This document shows positions 1-8,436 of a stretch of DNA of 44,010 nt, in pieces. Source of the stretch: Porphyromonas sp. (GTDB lineage Bacteria; Bacteroidota; Bacteroidia; Bacteroidales; Porphyromonadaceae); assembly GCA_030532365.1 (NCBI GenBank), contig JAUNLH010000008.1, forward strand, positions 1 through 44,010, read 5' to 3'. Below the pieces are notes generated by a model. It did no database searches. It was given only the letters and a program-made list of their open reading frames with translations, and was not told the origin of the DNA. The translations under genes were made by a program, and so were the position numbers. Every line of letters starts with the position of its first letter. The stretch's first letter is position 1.

Positions 1-60
1 GGGAACTTAGACAAATCGACGTTCCCATCTAAAATTTCCCTAGGTTCGGAACTCCGATGG
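1..60 (-). repeat. Dispersed palindrome repeat, copy A (cut by window edge)
   Basis: Read on the minus strand, this stretch aligns with the repeat copies near 12900 and 38400. It has the same order of a GTTCCGAACCT block, an ATTTTAG block, a GGGAAC half-palindrome and the TCTAAGTTCCC block at the window edge. It is diverged and only the first part of the core is visible. Weak similarity to the outer part of the repeat may continue to about 140. Identification is by comparison inside the window only. Confidence 0.6.
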
Positions 61-194
61 ACGGAAGTACGGATCTCTCTTTTCACTACGCTTTGAGAGG
101 GGTGTCGATCCGGCTACGAGTGGCACATGCGGGAAATTGAGGAGGGGGCTGCTGGCAGGTCTGGGTGCCATGGTGTACACATCGGGGAGCTGTC

Positions 195-226
195 TTTGGG
201 GTTACCGCATATTCTTGTTACTTTTG
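195..226 (+). promoter_or_regulatory. Bacteroidetes-type promoter for pncB
   Basis: A TTTG at 195-198 and TACTTTTG at 219-226, separated by 20 bases, match the Bacteroidetes promoter pattern TTTG-N19/21-TAnnTTTG. Transcription would start near 233. The rest of 61-326 shows no gene apart from the short reading frame at 245-307. Confidence 0.6.
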
Positions 227-244
227 CTTAATTGCGGAGGGACG

Positions 245-307
245 ATGAGCAACATTTGCATACCCAACCAGTCGCAGGGCGAGGGTCTACGAGAGACAAC
301 TCGCTGA
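245..307 (+). CDS. Possible 20-residue leader peptide upstream of pncB
   Basis: An ATG preceded by a strong ribosome binding sequence (GGAGGG ending 4 bases upstream) opens a 20-codon frame that ends in TGA at 305-307. It lies 19 bases before pncB and about 12 bases after the predicted transcription start. The peptide starts MSNICIPNQ and ends LRETTR, with no recognisable signal or membrane segment. The ribosome site is much better than that of pncB itself, so translation of this frame could influence pncB expression. It could also be chance; no homologue is recognised. Confidence 0.35.
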   Translation: MSNICIPNQSQGEGLRETTR

Positions 308-326
308 GTGACACCTATAAAACATA

Positions 327-1517
327 ATGATACAAGACGCCATCATGGGGAGTCTGCTTGATACAGACCTCTATAAGTTTACCACTAGTTATGCCTACAC
401 TAAGCTCTACCCTAGAGCATACGGGCGCTTCTCTTTTATCGACAGAGACGGCACACGCTATCCCGAGGGCTTTGCCGACTTGGTACGCCATCAGATAGAG
501 TGCATGAGCGATCTAGCACTGACAGAGGAGGAGGCAGAGTTTCTAACTCGTGAGTGCCCCTACTTGCCACCTGCTTACATCGACCTACTGAAGGGGTATC
601 GCTATGACCCGCGTGAGGTGACGGTGAGCCAGGATAGCGATGGTCGGCTTCATATCACGGCAGAGGGATTGCTGTATCGCATCACCTTTTGGGAGACACC
701 GATCCTCGCTACTGTCTCAGAGCTGTATTACAAGGTGCTAGGGCAGGAGCCTGACCTAGACCATGTGCGCAAGGTGACTATAGAGAAGGCAAAGCTTATG
801 GAGCAGGAGGGGCTGAAGGTGTCGCTCTTCGGCATGCGCCGTCGCTACAGCTACGATGTGGAGGATCTGGTGACTCAGCTCCTAAAGGAGCACGCCCCCA
901 CGGCGCTCTTCGGCACGAGCAACGTACACCTCGCCATGAAGCACAACCTGCGTGTCGCTGGCACTCACCCACATGAGTGGGTACAGTTTCATGGCGCCAC
1001 ATACGGCTATAAGATGGCAAATTACATGGCGATGGAAGACTGGGTCAATGTCTACGACGGGGATCTGGGCACCGTACTCACGGACACCTTTACCACCAAG
1101 GTATTCCTCCAAAACTTCAGCAAGAAGCACGCGTCGCTCTTCACCTCTGTACGCCACGACAGCGGCGACCCCTATCGCTTTGTAGATCAGGTGATCGCAC
1201 GCTACGAGGAGCTTCGTATCAATCCGAAGCTCAAGTACATCGTATTTTCGGATAGCCTCGACATCCCAAGAGCCATGGAGATACTCAACTACTGCGAGGG
1301 TAAGATACCGGCAACCTTTGGCATCGGTACTAACCTCACCAATGATGTAGGTAACGGAGTGATCCCACGAAACATCGTGATGAAGCTGGTACAGTGCAAG
1401 ATCTCGAAGAAACAGCCCTGGCATCACTGCGTGAAGCTATCTGACGTAGAGGGCAAGCAGACCGGCAACAAAGAGGAGGCGCGCCTAGCCATGGAGACGC
1501 TGGGCATAGCAAAGTGA
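327..1517 (+). CDS. pncB: Nicotinate phosphoribosyltransferase
   Basis: Converts nicotinate and PRPP, with ATP hydrolysis, to nicotinate mononucleotide in the Preiss-Handler route to NAD; a cytosolic enzyme. The 396-residue length is normal for the bacterial PncB type. The N-terminus has the family pattern of LLDTDLYKFTTSYAY at 10-24. The segment THPHEW at 213-218 contains the histidine (His216) that is phosphorylated in this family. Conserved FSDSLD and FGIGTNLTND segments in the C-terminal half fit the phosphoribosyl-binding barrel. ATG at 327 was chosen as the first start; a second ATG is at codon 7. A consensus promoter and a 20-codon upstream frame precede it. The OPT transporter gene follows after 54 bases and may be cotranscribed. 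Confidence 0.95.
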   Translation: MIQDAIMGSLLDTDLYKFTTSYAYTKLYPRAYGRFSFIDRDGTRYPEGFADLVRHQIECMSDLALTEEEAEFLTRECPYLPPAYIDLLKGYRYDPREVTVSQDSDGRLHITAEGLLYRITFWETPILATVSELYYKVLGQEPDLDHVRKVTIEKAKLMEQEGLKVSLFGMRRRYSYDVEDLVTQLLKEHAPTALFGTSNVHLAMKHNLRVAGTHPHEWVQFHGATYGYKMANYMAMEDWVNVYDGDLGTVLTDTFTTKVFLQNFSKKHASLFTSVRHDSGDPYRFVDQVIARYEELRINPKLKYIVFSDSLDIPRAMEILNYCEGKIPATFGIGTNLTNDVGNGVIPRNIVMKLVQCKISKKQPWHHCVKLSDVEGKQTGNKEEARLAMETLGIAK

Positions 1518-1571
1518 AAAGAGTAACAAAGCATATAGATCCTAAGCATTACAATAACTTATCAAGGTGCC

Positions 1572-3581
1572 ATGAACGAGACAACTGACACAAGCACACG
1601 CAAGGGCGAACTGCCAGAAAATGCCTACCGCCCCCTAAAGCCAGGTGAGGAGTACACCCCAGTGGTGACCAACCAGAGCCCCAAGGAAATCACAGCCTAT
1701 AGTGTAGGCTGGGGACTGATAATGGCTGTCATCTTTAGTGCCGCTACGGCTTATTTGGGACTAAAGGTGGGGCAGGTCTTTGAGGCTGCCATACCTATAG
1801 CGATCATCGCAGCTGGGCTCACCACTGCCACCAAGCGCAAGGGAGCCCTCCTCGAAAACGTAATGATACAGAGCATCGGCGCATCGAGCGGCGTGGTCGT
1901 AGCAGGTGCCATCTTTACGGTGCCAGCGATCTTTATCCTGCAGGAGAAGTACCCCGAGATGACGGTCAACTTCATGCAGATCTTCATCAGCTCGCTACTG
2001 GGTGGTATCCTAGGCATACTGATGTTGATTCCCTTTCGCAAGTACTTCGTCAAGGACATGCACGGGGAGTTCCCATTTCCCGAGGCAACCGCAACCACGC
2101 AGGTGCTACTGAGTAGCGAGAAGGGCGGCTCTCAGGCTAAGCCCCTACTCGTCTCAGGGCTTATCGGAGGTCTGTATGACTTTATCGTCGCTACCTTGGG
2201 TGGGTGGCAGGAAGTATTTAACCTAAAGGTGCTCTCCTTTGGTCAAGCCCTGGCTGATAAGACGAAGCTCGTCTTTAAGATCAATACCGGTGCGGCAGTG
2301 CTCGGGCTCGGGTACATCATCGGGCTGAAGTACGCCATCATCATCTGTGCCGGCTCGGTGCTCGTGTGGTGGCTCATCGTACCGCTGATGAGCCTGATCT
2401 GGGGCGGAGATGTCATCGCTTTTGGTGATCCTAATATCTTGATCCCCGTAGGGCAGATGTCTGCCGAGGAGATCTTCCTCAACTATGGTAGGAATATCGG
2501 TATCGGTGGCATCGCTATGGCAGGGCTGATCAGTATCATCAAGAGCCGCAAGATCATAGCCTCCGCTGTGTCGCTGGCAGGCAAGGAGCTTAAGAAGAAA
2601 GACGGTAGCGCCGATCAAGACCAGAGCCCTCGCCAGGAGAGAGACCTGAGCATGAAGTTTGTGGTGTGGGGCATCTTGCTTGCTCTGATCTCCACTGGGG
2701 TTTTCTTTTACTTCGGTGTCGTACAGCAAAATCTCCTATGGGCAGTGGTCGGTCTAGTGCTAGTAGCGCTGATTGCCTTCCTCTTTACCACCGTGGCAGC
2801 CAATGCTATAGCTATCGTGGGCTCCAACCCCGTCTCTGGCATGACCCTCATGACGCTGATCGTAGCTAGCGTGGTGCTGGTGGCAAGCGGCATGAGTGGT
2901 ACCTCAGGCATGGTGTCGGCCTTGATCATTGGTGTAGTGGTCTGTACCGCGCTATCAATGGCAGGGGGCTTCATCACCGACCTTAAGATTGGCTACTGGC
3001 TGGGCTCTACGCCTAAGTCGCAGCAGAGTTGGAAGTTTTTGGGCACCCTGGTATCAGCAGCGACAGTGTGTGGCGTGATCCTCGTCCTCAATAAGACTTA
3101 CGGCTTTACAGGCGAGCAAGCCCTCAACGCACCTCAGGCAAACGCCATGGCTGCACTCATAGAGCCGCTCATGACGGGAGCCGGGGCTAAGTGGCTCCTC
3201 TATGGTATCGGTGCAGTGCTGGCACTCATCTTAACTCTGCTTAAGATCCCTGCTCTGCCCTTTGCTCTGGGTATGTTTATCCCACTTGAGCTCAACCTAC
3301 CGCTCATCGTGGGTGGCTTCATCAGCCACTATGTGAGCACACGTAGCAAAGATCAGGCGCTCAACAAAGCACGTAAAGACCAAGGCACCCTGCTCGCATC
3401 GGGCTTCATCGCAGGCGGTGCGCTCATGGGCGTGGTGAGTGCGATACTTAAGCTGATCGGCGTAGACTGGTACATGAACACATGGATCGCGAACCCATGG
3501 AGCTACGCCCTGACAGTGGTGATGTATCTGCTGATCATCTACTACCTGATACACAATAGTATAAAGGCAAAAGCACACTGA
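1572..3581 (+). CDS. OPT family oligopeptide transporter
   Basis: A 669-residue polytopic inner-membrane protein with about 14-16 hydrophobic segments. It has the family start pattern (a short hydrophilic N-terminus, then AYSVGWGLIMAVIFSAATAYLGLKVGQ around residues 42-68, quoted only to place the first helix) and the EFPFPEATATTQVL segment near residue 170 that is typical of bacterial OPT proteins. OPT members import oligopeptides or metal chelates with protons; the substrate here cannot be read from sequence. A charged cytosolic loop with several lysines lies around residues 335-360. The stop codon overlaps the start of the polyprenyl synthetase gene (ATG at 3581), so the two are probably translated from one message. 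Confidence 0.9.
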   Translation: MNETTDTSTRKGELPENAYRPLKPGEEYTPVVTNQSPKEITAYSVGWGLIMAVIFSAATAYLGLKVGQVFEAAIPIAIIAAGLTTATKRKGALLENVMIQSIGASSGVVVAGAIFTVPAIFILQEKYPEMTVNFMQIFISSLLGGILGILMLIPFRKYFVKDMHGEFPFPEATATTQVLLSSEKGGSQAKPLLVSGLIGGLYDFIVATLGGWQEVFNLKVLSFGQALADKTKLVFKINTGAAVLGLGYIIGLKYAIIICAGSVLVWWLIVPLMSLIWGGDVIAFGDPNILIPVGQMSAEEIFLNYGRNIGIGGIAMAGLISIIKSRKIIASAVSLAGKELKKKDGSADQDQSPRQERDLSMKFVVWGILLALISTGVFFYFGVVQQNLLWAVVGLVLVALIAFLFTTVAANAIAIVGSNPVSGMTLMTLIVASVVLVASGMSGTSGMVSALIIGVVVCTALSMAGGFITDLKIGYWLGSTPKSQQSWKFLGTLVSAATVCGVILVLNKTYGFTGEQALNAPQANAMAALIEPLMTGAGAKWLLYGIGAVLALILTLLKIPALPFALGMFIPLELNLPLIVGGFISHYVSTRSKDQALNKARKDQGTLLASGFIAGGALMGVVSAILKLIGVDWYMNTWIANPWSYALTVVMYLLIIYYLIHNSIKAKAH

Positions 3582-4540
3582 TGTATAGACACCAACAGCA
3601 GGTTAAGGAGGTACTGGGCGAGATACGCCTAGGAGACCAAGAACCAAAAGGACTCTACGAGCCCATACAATACACGATGGACCTAGGCGGGAAGGGAGTG
3701 CGGCCACTCTTTTCTCTCCTAGCCTATCGCATCTACAAGCCGGAGGGAGAGCTAGAGCAGATAGCTCCGATCATGAGGGCAGTGGAGCTCTTTCACAACT
3801 TTACCCTCCTACACGACGACGTGATGGACGATGCGCCGACGAGGCGAGGATACCCCTCAGTATACAAGAAGTGGGGCACCAATACCGCCATCCTCTCGGG
3901 AGACGCGATGATGATAGAGGCGTACCGCGAGCTGGAGGAGCTCCCAAGCGAACTTCTGAAGCGTATCTTACCGATATTCAATAAGATGGCACTCGGGATC
4001 TGCGAGGGTCAGCAGCATGACATTGACTTTGAGTCTACTCCGCTAGCTGAGATGAAGCTCGAGCAGTACTTGAGTATGATTCGGCTAAAGACCGCCTACC
4101 TCTTTCAGGGAGCAGTGGTGATGGGCGCAATCGCGGGCGGCGCACCAGAGAGCGATCTCGAGCAGCTGAGAAAGGCGACAGAACTCGTGGGACTGGCGTT
4201 TCAGATACAAGATGATTACCTCGATGTCTTTGGCAAGGAGGACTTTGGCAAGCAGCGTGGTGGAGACATCCTAGAGCAGAAGAAGACATGGCTCCTGCTC
4301 GTAGCTTACAGCAAGCTAGGAGAGGAGATAGAGTCTGCCCTAGCTCTGGAGGACGACTGTGAGAAGATAGAGCTGGTGACCCAACTCTACCAGGACAGCA
4401 TGACCGACGAGCGCGCACTCCGAGAGATCGAGCGCTTGACCAACGAGGCGAGAAAAGCCCTGGGCAACCTCGTTGCACCTAAGGAGGCGACTGCTCCATT
4501 GCTGGACCTCTTTGATCACCTAGTAGGGCGTAGCAAGTAA
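3581..4540 (+). CDS. Polyprenyl (isoprenyl) diphosphate synthase
   Basis: Extends an allylic diphosphate with isopentenyl diphosphate to a long-chain polyprenyl diphosphate, probably for the menaquinone side chain. It is an all-alpha trans-prenyltransferase of 319 residues, the usual family length. Visible motifs are GGKGVRP at 36-42 (substrate diphosphate binding), the first aspartate-rich motif DDVMDD with RR downstream at 79-89, and the second aspartate-rich motif DDYLD at 211-215. All metal-binding aspartates are present. The start overlaps the end of the OPT transporter gene, and the TatD gene follows 6 bases after the stop, so these form an operon. Chain length cannot be assigned; octaprenyl or similar synthase is the best guess. 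Confidence 0.92.
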   Translation: MYRHQQQVKEVLGEIRLGDQEPKGLYEPIQYTMDLGGKGVRPLFSLLAYRIYKPEGELEQIAPIMRAVELFHNFTLLHDDVMDDAPTRRGYPSVYKKWGTNTAILSGDAMMIEAYRELEELPSELLKRILPIFNKMALGICEGQQHDIDFESTPLAEMKLEQYLSMIRLKTAYLFQGAVVMGAIAGGAPESDLEQLRKATELVGLAFQIQDDYLDVFGKEDFGKQRGGDILEQKKTWLLLVAYSKLGEEIESALALEDDCEKIELVTQLYQDSMTDERALREIERLTNEARKALGNLVAPKEATAPLLDLFDHLVGRSK

Positions 4541-4546
4541 TAGAGC

Positions 4547-5335
4547 ATGAAGCTGCCTATCATCGACAGCCACGCCCATGTCTATGGGGAGTCCTATGCC
4601 GATGACCTGCCAGAGGTGATTGAGCGGGCAGAGCGTGCCGGAGTCGTTAAGATCCTGCTCTGCAACGTGGACGAGGAGTCCTACCCAGAGATCATGAAGG
4701 CAGTAGAGGAGCACCCCGAGATCCTACTACCGATGATAGGTCTGCACCCCACCAATCTCAAGACCGACTACAAACGGCAGCTGGAATGGATCTATGGTAG
4801 GCTCATGTCAGAGCCAGAGCGCTTTGTGGGCATAGGCGAGATCGGGCTCGACTACTACTGGAGCACCGAGCAGAAAGTAGAGCAAAATGAGGTGTTGCGG
4901 GCACAGCTGACCTGGGCAAGGGAGCGCGGACTACCTGTGAGCCTGCACACCCGAGATGCAGTGGAGGACACCATAGTTGCCATCCGGGAGGTGGGAGAGA
5001 AAGGTCTGAGAGGTGTTTTTCACTCCTTCACAGGCAGCAGAGAGGAGCTGGAGAAGATACTTGAACTAGAGCACTTCTCTGTAGGGATCAACGGAGTAGT
5101 GACTTTTAAGAATAGCGATCTCGCGACCGTACTAAAGGGGGTCCTCCCACTAAATAGGCTCCTAGTCGAGACCGACAGCCCCTACCTCTCTCCTACTCCC
5201 CATAGGGGCAAGCGCAACGAACCGGCACGGCTGATACACATTTTAGAGAAATTGGCTGAAGTATACGAAAGACCAGTCGAGGAGGTGGCAAAAGAGGTAT
5301 ACCTCAACACTTTACAGATGTACTCTATTTCCTAA
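4547..5335 (+). CDS. TatD family metal-dependent DNase
   Basis: A 262-residue TIM-barrel metallohydrolase of the TatD family (3'-5' exonuclease activity on DNA/RNA and roles in DNA repair in characterised members). The metal ligands are visible in order: HAH near residue 10, the GEIGLDYYW strand (Glu) near residue 98, HTRDA near 136, FHSFTGS near 162 and ETDSPYLSP near 206. Family-conserved GLHPTN is near residue 65. It lies last in a plus-strand run with the OPT transporter and polyprenyl synthase, 6 bases after the latter. The pairing of polyprenyl synthase and TatD is probably expression convenience rather than a shared pathway. Confidence 0.93.
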   Translation: MKLPIIDSHAHVYGESYADDLPEVIERAERAGVVKILLCNVDEESYPEIMKAVEEHPEILLPMIGLHPTNLKTDYKRQLEWIYGRLMSEPERFVGIGEIGLDYYWSTEQKVEQNEVLRAQLTWARERGLPVSLHTRDAVEDTIVAIREVGEKGLRGVFHSFTGSREELEKILELEHFSVGINGVVTFKNSDLATVLKGVLPLNRLLVETDSPYLSPTPHRGKRNEPARLIHILEKLAEVYERPVEEVAKEVYLNTLQMYSIS

Positions 5336-5384
5336 GATCGGAGTACAGAAACAGGCAAAAGGTAAAAAACAGTCTGAAAAGTGG

Positions 5385-5412
5385 TTGAATACAAAGAAAT
5401 AAATTAGATTTG
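5385..5412 (+). promoter_or_regulatory. Probable promoter for tRNA-Ser
   Basis: TAGATTTG at 5405-5412 matches the Bacteroidetes -7 pattern, with a TTG at 5385-5387, 17 bases upstream. It lies about 115 bases before tRNA-Ser. A short hairpin (CTTTCGC at 5425-5431 with GCGAAAG at 5446-5452) would be in the 5' leader of the precursor. Confidence 0.45.
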
Positions 5413-5527
5413 TGGGAGATTAAACTTTCGCTGATAGCGGTCAATGCGAAAGAGCCCTATGGGCACAGAGATCATAGCCAGGCATTGCCAATTTGGCTAC
5501 GGGGGTAGGAGACAGGGAGGAGCATAC

Positions 5528-5615
5528 GGAGAGATGCTCGAGTGGCTGAAGAGGCACGCCTGGAAAGCGTGTATGCGCCAAAAGCGCATCGCGGGTTCGA
5601 ATCCCGCTCTCTCCG
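5528..5615 (+). tRNA. tRNA-Ser (anticodon GGA)
   Basis: An 88-base class II tRNA. The acceptor stem GGAGAGA pairs with TCTCTCC, followed by discriminator G. The anticodon stem CACGC/GCGTG carries the loop CTGGAAA (anticodon GGA). A long variable arm (GCGCCAAAAGCGC-like) is typical of tRNA-Ser, and the T arm GCGGG/CCCGC carries TTCGAAT. The 3' CCA is not encoded. A UUCG-capped hairpin (TAGAGC/GCTCTA, 5668-5683) lies downstream without an obvious U-tract. Confidence 0.95.
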
Positions 5616-5744
5616 CAACAAATTTGTGAGGTTATGGCAAGCGTGCCTGCACCAATCAGAGAAGTAGTAGAGCTTCGGCTCTAAAGATGTATAAGAACAA
5701 TAAACAATAAAAGTTTTATCACTAATCTTCAAAAAAGACTTACC

Positions 5745-6563
5745 ATGAAAAGATTTTTAGCAAGCATCGCATTAGTCGGCCTCCTATCGTTAGGCTTCGG
5801 TAATGCAGTATTTGCACAGGAGGAAGCTGCACCCGCAGAAGAGACAACCGAGGTAGCTGCTCCGGAGACAACTGCTGTTGCAAACGAAGAAGAAGCCACA
5901 GTACCCATGACTGCAGAGACTGGTGGCTTCCACCAACAGCTGAAGACTAAGTTTATCGAGGGTGGACCTGAGTTCATGTCCGCGATCGCTATCGTACTTA
6001 TCCTTGGTCTAGCATTCTGTCTTGAGAGAATCATCTACCTCAACCTTTCTGACGTTAACAACGCAAAGTTCCTTGAGGGTATCAGAGAGAGACTTATGCA
6101 AAACGACATCGCTGGTGCACAGGCATACGCAGCTGACACTCGTGGTCCAGTTGCATCTATCGCAGCTCAGGCACTTAGCCGTATCGACCAGGGTCTTGAT
6201 GTAGTAGAGCGCTCAATCACTGCTTACGGTGGTGTACAGGCAGGTCTACTTGAGAAGAACATGTCTTGGATCACTCTCTTCATCGCTATTGCACCATCAC
6301 TAGGATTCTTAGGAACCGTTATCGGTATGGTTAAGGCGTTCGATACCATCGAGCAAGTAGGTGACATCAGCCCAACGGTAGTAGCTGGAGGTATGAAGAT
6401 CGCTCTTATCACTACGATCTTCGGTCTTGTAGTAGCTATGATCCTACAGGTCTTCTACAACTACATCCTCGCTAAGTATGAGGGCATTCTCAATAAGATG
6501 GAAGACGCTTCTATCACTCTCATCGACTACGTAGTAGAACATCAAGTAAAGTTTGGTAAGTAA
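5745..6563 (+). CDS. exbB: ExbB/TolQ/MotA-family proton channel subunit
   Basis: Inner-membrane proton channel subunit that works with ExbD and TonB to energise outer-membrane receptors. The 272-residue protein has an N-terminal hydrophobic signal-like segment (1-24, ending AVFAQ) followed by an acidic, alanine/threonine-rich linker to about 60. Three membrane helices follow at about 78-98, 173-197 and 214-240, with the conserved GFLGTVIGMV segment in the second. A cytosolic domain lies between helices 1 and 2. The extra N-terminal helix plus acidic linker is a common Bacteroidetes form of the protein. The unknown membrane protein follows after 5 bases and two exbD genes come next, so this is one operon ending at the terminator at 8208-8240. 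Confidence 0.93.
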   Translation: MKRFLASIALVGLLSLGFGNAVFAQEEAAPAEETTEVAAPETTAVANEEEATVPMTAETGGFHQQLKTKFIEGGPEFMSAIAIVLILGLAFCLERIIYLNLSDVNNAKFLEGIRERLMQNDIAGAQAYAADTRGPVASIAAQALSRIDQGLDVVERSITAYGGVQAGLLEKNMSWITLFIAIAPSLGFLGTVIGMVKAFDTIEQVGDISPTVVAGGMKIALITTIFGLVVAMILQVFYNYILAKYEGILNKMEDASITLIDYVVEHQVKFGK

Positions 6564-6568
6564 TCATT

Positions 6569-7045
6569 ATGGCAGTAACTAAGATCAGGAAAACATCCAG
6601 CTCAGTACTGCTGATCATTGCCATTGTCACAGTGGCGGTCTTTGGGCTCTTCCTATTCGGAGGATACATCGACCCCAGTGCTGCCAAGCCAGAGCCAAGG
6701 TACACAGACGTACTACTCTACTTATGCTATGGCATCTTGATACTAGCAATCGCAGTAATGGTGGGCTTTGCCATCTGGACATTTGCCCAGAAACTACGCA
6801 CTAACCCCAAGGGAGCCCTTGGAGCACTACTCGTCATCGTGGCACTAGCAGCTATGCTAGGTACTACTTACGCTTTAGGCGGGACACAGCCCCTAAGGTT
6901 CAGTGGCGACTTTGTACAATACAACACAGACCATTATCTCAAGTTCTCTGATATGTGGATTCTCTCCATCTATATCATGCTAGGGCTAACAATCGTAGCT
7001 ATGATATGGGGAGCCATCTACTCATCTATTAAAGGAAGAAAGTAA
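6569..7045 (+). CDS. Conserved membrane protein of the ExbB/ExbD operon
   Basis: A 158-residue protein without a name I recognise. Hydrophobicity suggests four membrane segments, at about 11-32, 44-68, 79-102 and 131-153. A short basic N-terminus (KIRKTSS) and a basic C-terminus (IKGRK) suggest both ends are cytosolic. The longest extramembrane piece, residues 103-130, would be periplasmic. It lies 5 bases after exbB and 40 bases before the first exbD, so it is almost certainly co-expressed with the proton channel and may be an accessory or assembly subunit. That role is inference from position alone. Confidence 0.8.
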   Translation: MAVTKIRKTSSSVLLIIAIVTVAVFGLFLFGGYIDPSAAKPEPRYTDVLLYLCYGILILAIAVMVGFAIWTFAQKLRTNPKGALGALLVIVALAAMLGTTYALGGTQPLRFSGDFVQYNTDHYLKFSDMWILSIYIMLGLTIVAMIWGAIYSSIKGRK

Positions 7046-7085
7046 GAGACAGTAGTAACGGATCATTTAAGAGAAAGGTTTTTAT

Positions 7086-7673
7086 ATGGCTAAGAAGAAA
7101 AAGAAGGTGCCTGCCATCAATGGCTCATCGACGGCCGATATCTCCTTCATCATGCTACTGTTCTTCCTTCTTACCACATCAATGGGTACAGATAAGGGTA
7201 TCTCAAGGCAGCTACCCCCGGCTGTACCGCCCGATCAAGAGGACGTTGCCATTGATGTAAATAGACGAAACATGCTTCGTGTCATGGTCAACAACCGGGG
7301 TCAGATCCTCGCCAATGGCGAAGAGGTGTCTCTCGACGGACTACGCTACAAGGTCAAGGAGTTTGTCCTAAACGAACAGGACAAAGAGAGCTTACCGGTA
7401 CGTACACAGGAGACCTTCGACCTTATCGGTACACAGTGGGTGACGAAGAACCACGTGATCTCGCTGACCAATAACGTCGACACAAAGTATGAAGACTATA
7501 TAGCTGTACAGAATGAGCTCACAAGAGCTTATGTAGAACTGAGAGATGACGCTGGACGCCGATTCTGGGGCAAGGGCTTCGAAGATCTGGACATAGAGCA
7601 ACAAGAGGTGCTTGTAAAGCTCTATCCGCAGAAGATATCAGAGGCTAACCCACGTGAATACGGCACGAAGTAG
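7086..7673 (+). CDS. exbD: ExbD/TolR-family protein, first copy
   Basis: A 195-residue single-pass inner-membrane protein of the ExbD family, partner of ExbB. A lysine-rich N-terminus precedes one membrane helix at about 16-33. The helix begins STADISFIML, with the family aspartate (Asp18) that carries protons. The remainder is a periplasmic domain, longer than in E. coli ExbD (141 residues), with an insertion around residues 100-150. A second exbD starts 30 bases downstream, a layout often seen in Bacteroidetes, where two different ExbD subunits probably pair. Confidence 0.9.
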   Translation: MAKKKKKVPAINGSSTADISFIMLLFFLLTTSMGTDKGISRQLPPAVPPDQEDVAIDVNRRNMLRVMVNNRGQILANGEEVSLDGLRYKVKEFVLNEQDKESLPVRTQETFDLIGTQWVTKNHVISLTNNVDTKYEDYIAVQNELTRAYVELRDDAGRRFWGKGFEDLDIEQQEVLVKLYPQKISEANPREYGTK

Positions 7674-7703
7674 CAAAACACTTAATAGAGCAGAACAAAA
7701 AGT

Positions 7704-8174
7704 ATGGGACGATTTTCTAAAGGGGGTGAAAAAGAGGTGCCCGAGCTAAATACCATGTCACTACCTGACTTGATATTTGCTTTCCTCTTCTTCATCATGA
7801 TGGTCACCTCCATTCGCGAAGTTACCATGAAGGTTCAGGTACGCCTCCCAAAGGCTACTGAGCTGACTACGCTTGAAAAGAAGTCGCTTGCTACTTACAT
7901 CTACATGGGGCAGCCGCTCCTTATGTTCCAAGAGCAGTATGGAACAGAGCCTGCTATCCAGCTCAACGACAAGTTTGCAACACCCAATGATATCTTTGAC
8001 TACATCGCACAGGAGAAAGCAGCCATGTCCGAGGCAGACCAGCCTTACATGACTACAATCCTCAAGATCGACAAGGATACAAGAATGGGTATTGTAACAG
8101 ATGTAAAGCAACGACTCAGAGAAGCAGATGCACTTAAGATCTTCTACTCTGCCATCGGTGGTGCCAACGACTGA
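7704..8174 (+). CDS. exbD: ExbD/TolR-family protein, second copy
   Basis: A 156-residue ExbD-type protein, last gene of the ExbB operon. The single membrane helix is at about residues 20-37 and contains SLPDLIFAFLFF, with the proton-carrying aspartate (Asp22). The periplasmic part is shorter than in the first copy and shares little obvious sequence with it, so the two are not a recent duplication. A perfect 14-bp terminator hairpin begins 34 bases after the stop. Confidence 0.9.
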   Translation: MGRFSKGGEKEVPELNTMSLPDLIFAFLFFIMMVTSIREVTMKVQVRLPKATELTTLEKKSLATYIYMGQPLLMFQEQYGTEPAIQLNDKFATPNDIFDYIAQEKAAMSEADQPYMTTILKIDKDTRMGIVTDVKQRLREADALKIFYSAIGGAND

Positions 8175-8207
8175 TAGCTGAGGGGGATCTATAAGACTCT
8201 AAATATC

Positions 8208-8240
8208 AAGGGCTACGTAAGTCATTCTTACGTAGCCCTT
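8208..8240 (+). terminator. Rho-independent terminator of the exbB-exbD operon
   Basis: A perfect 14-bp stem (AAGGGCTACGTAAG with its complement) around a five-base loop is followed by TTGTTTATC. It sits 34 bases after the second exbD stop. The next 580 bases (8241-8822) contain no convincing gene. Confidence 0.85.
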
Positions 8241-8404
8241 GTTTATCATCATTGTACAATGTACTCATAGAGCAGGCAATCCGGACAATCATAAGAAACA
8301 ATCTCTTTAATCAGTATAATCTGCTGTGACAGTGCACATTCTAAGGCACTACGAGTCAAGAGCCATGACAGTGGTGCAAGGAGATCGAGATGTGATGGGT
8401 AGAC

Positions 8405-8436
8405 GGAATATATGGCTATAGGAATATATGGCTATA
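8405..8436 (+). repeat. 16-bp tandem duplication
   Basis: GGAATATATGGCTATA occurs twice in direct succession (8405-8420 and 8421-8436), followed by a GCAG that breaks the pattern. It lies at the start of the purine-rich, gene-free stretch after the exbB operon. Confidence 0.8.

Noticed and set aside
882..1427. 181-codon frame antisense to pncB
   Set aside because: It is a mirror of a well-supported gene and arises from its codon usage.
8250..8261. 12-base palindrome CATTGTACAATG after the exbB operon terminator
   Set aside because: A single short palindrome with no adjacent promoter or gene; chance cannot be excluded.
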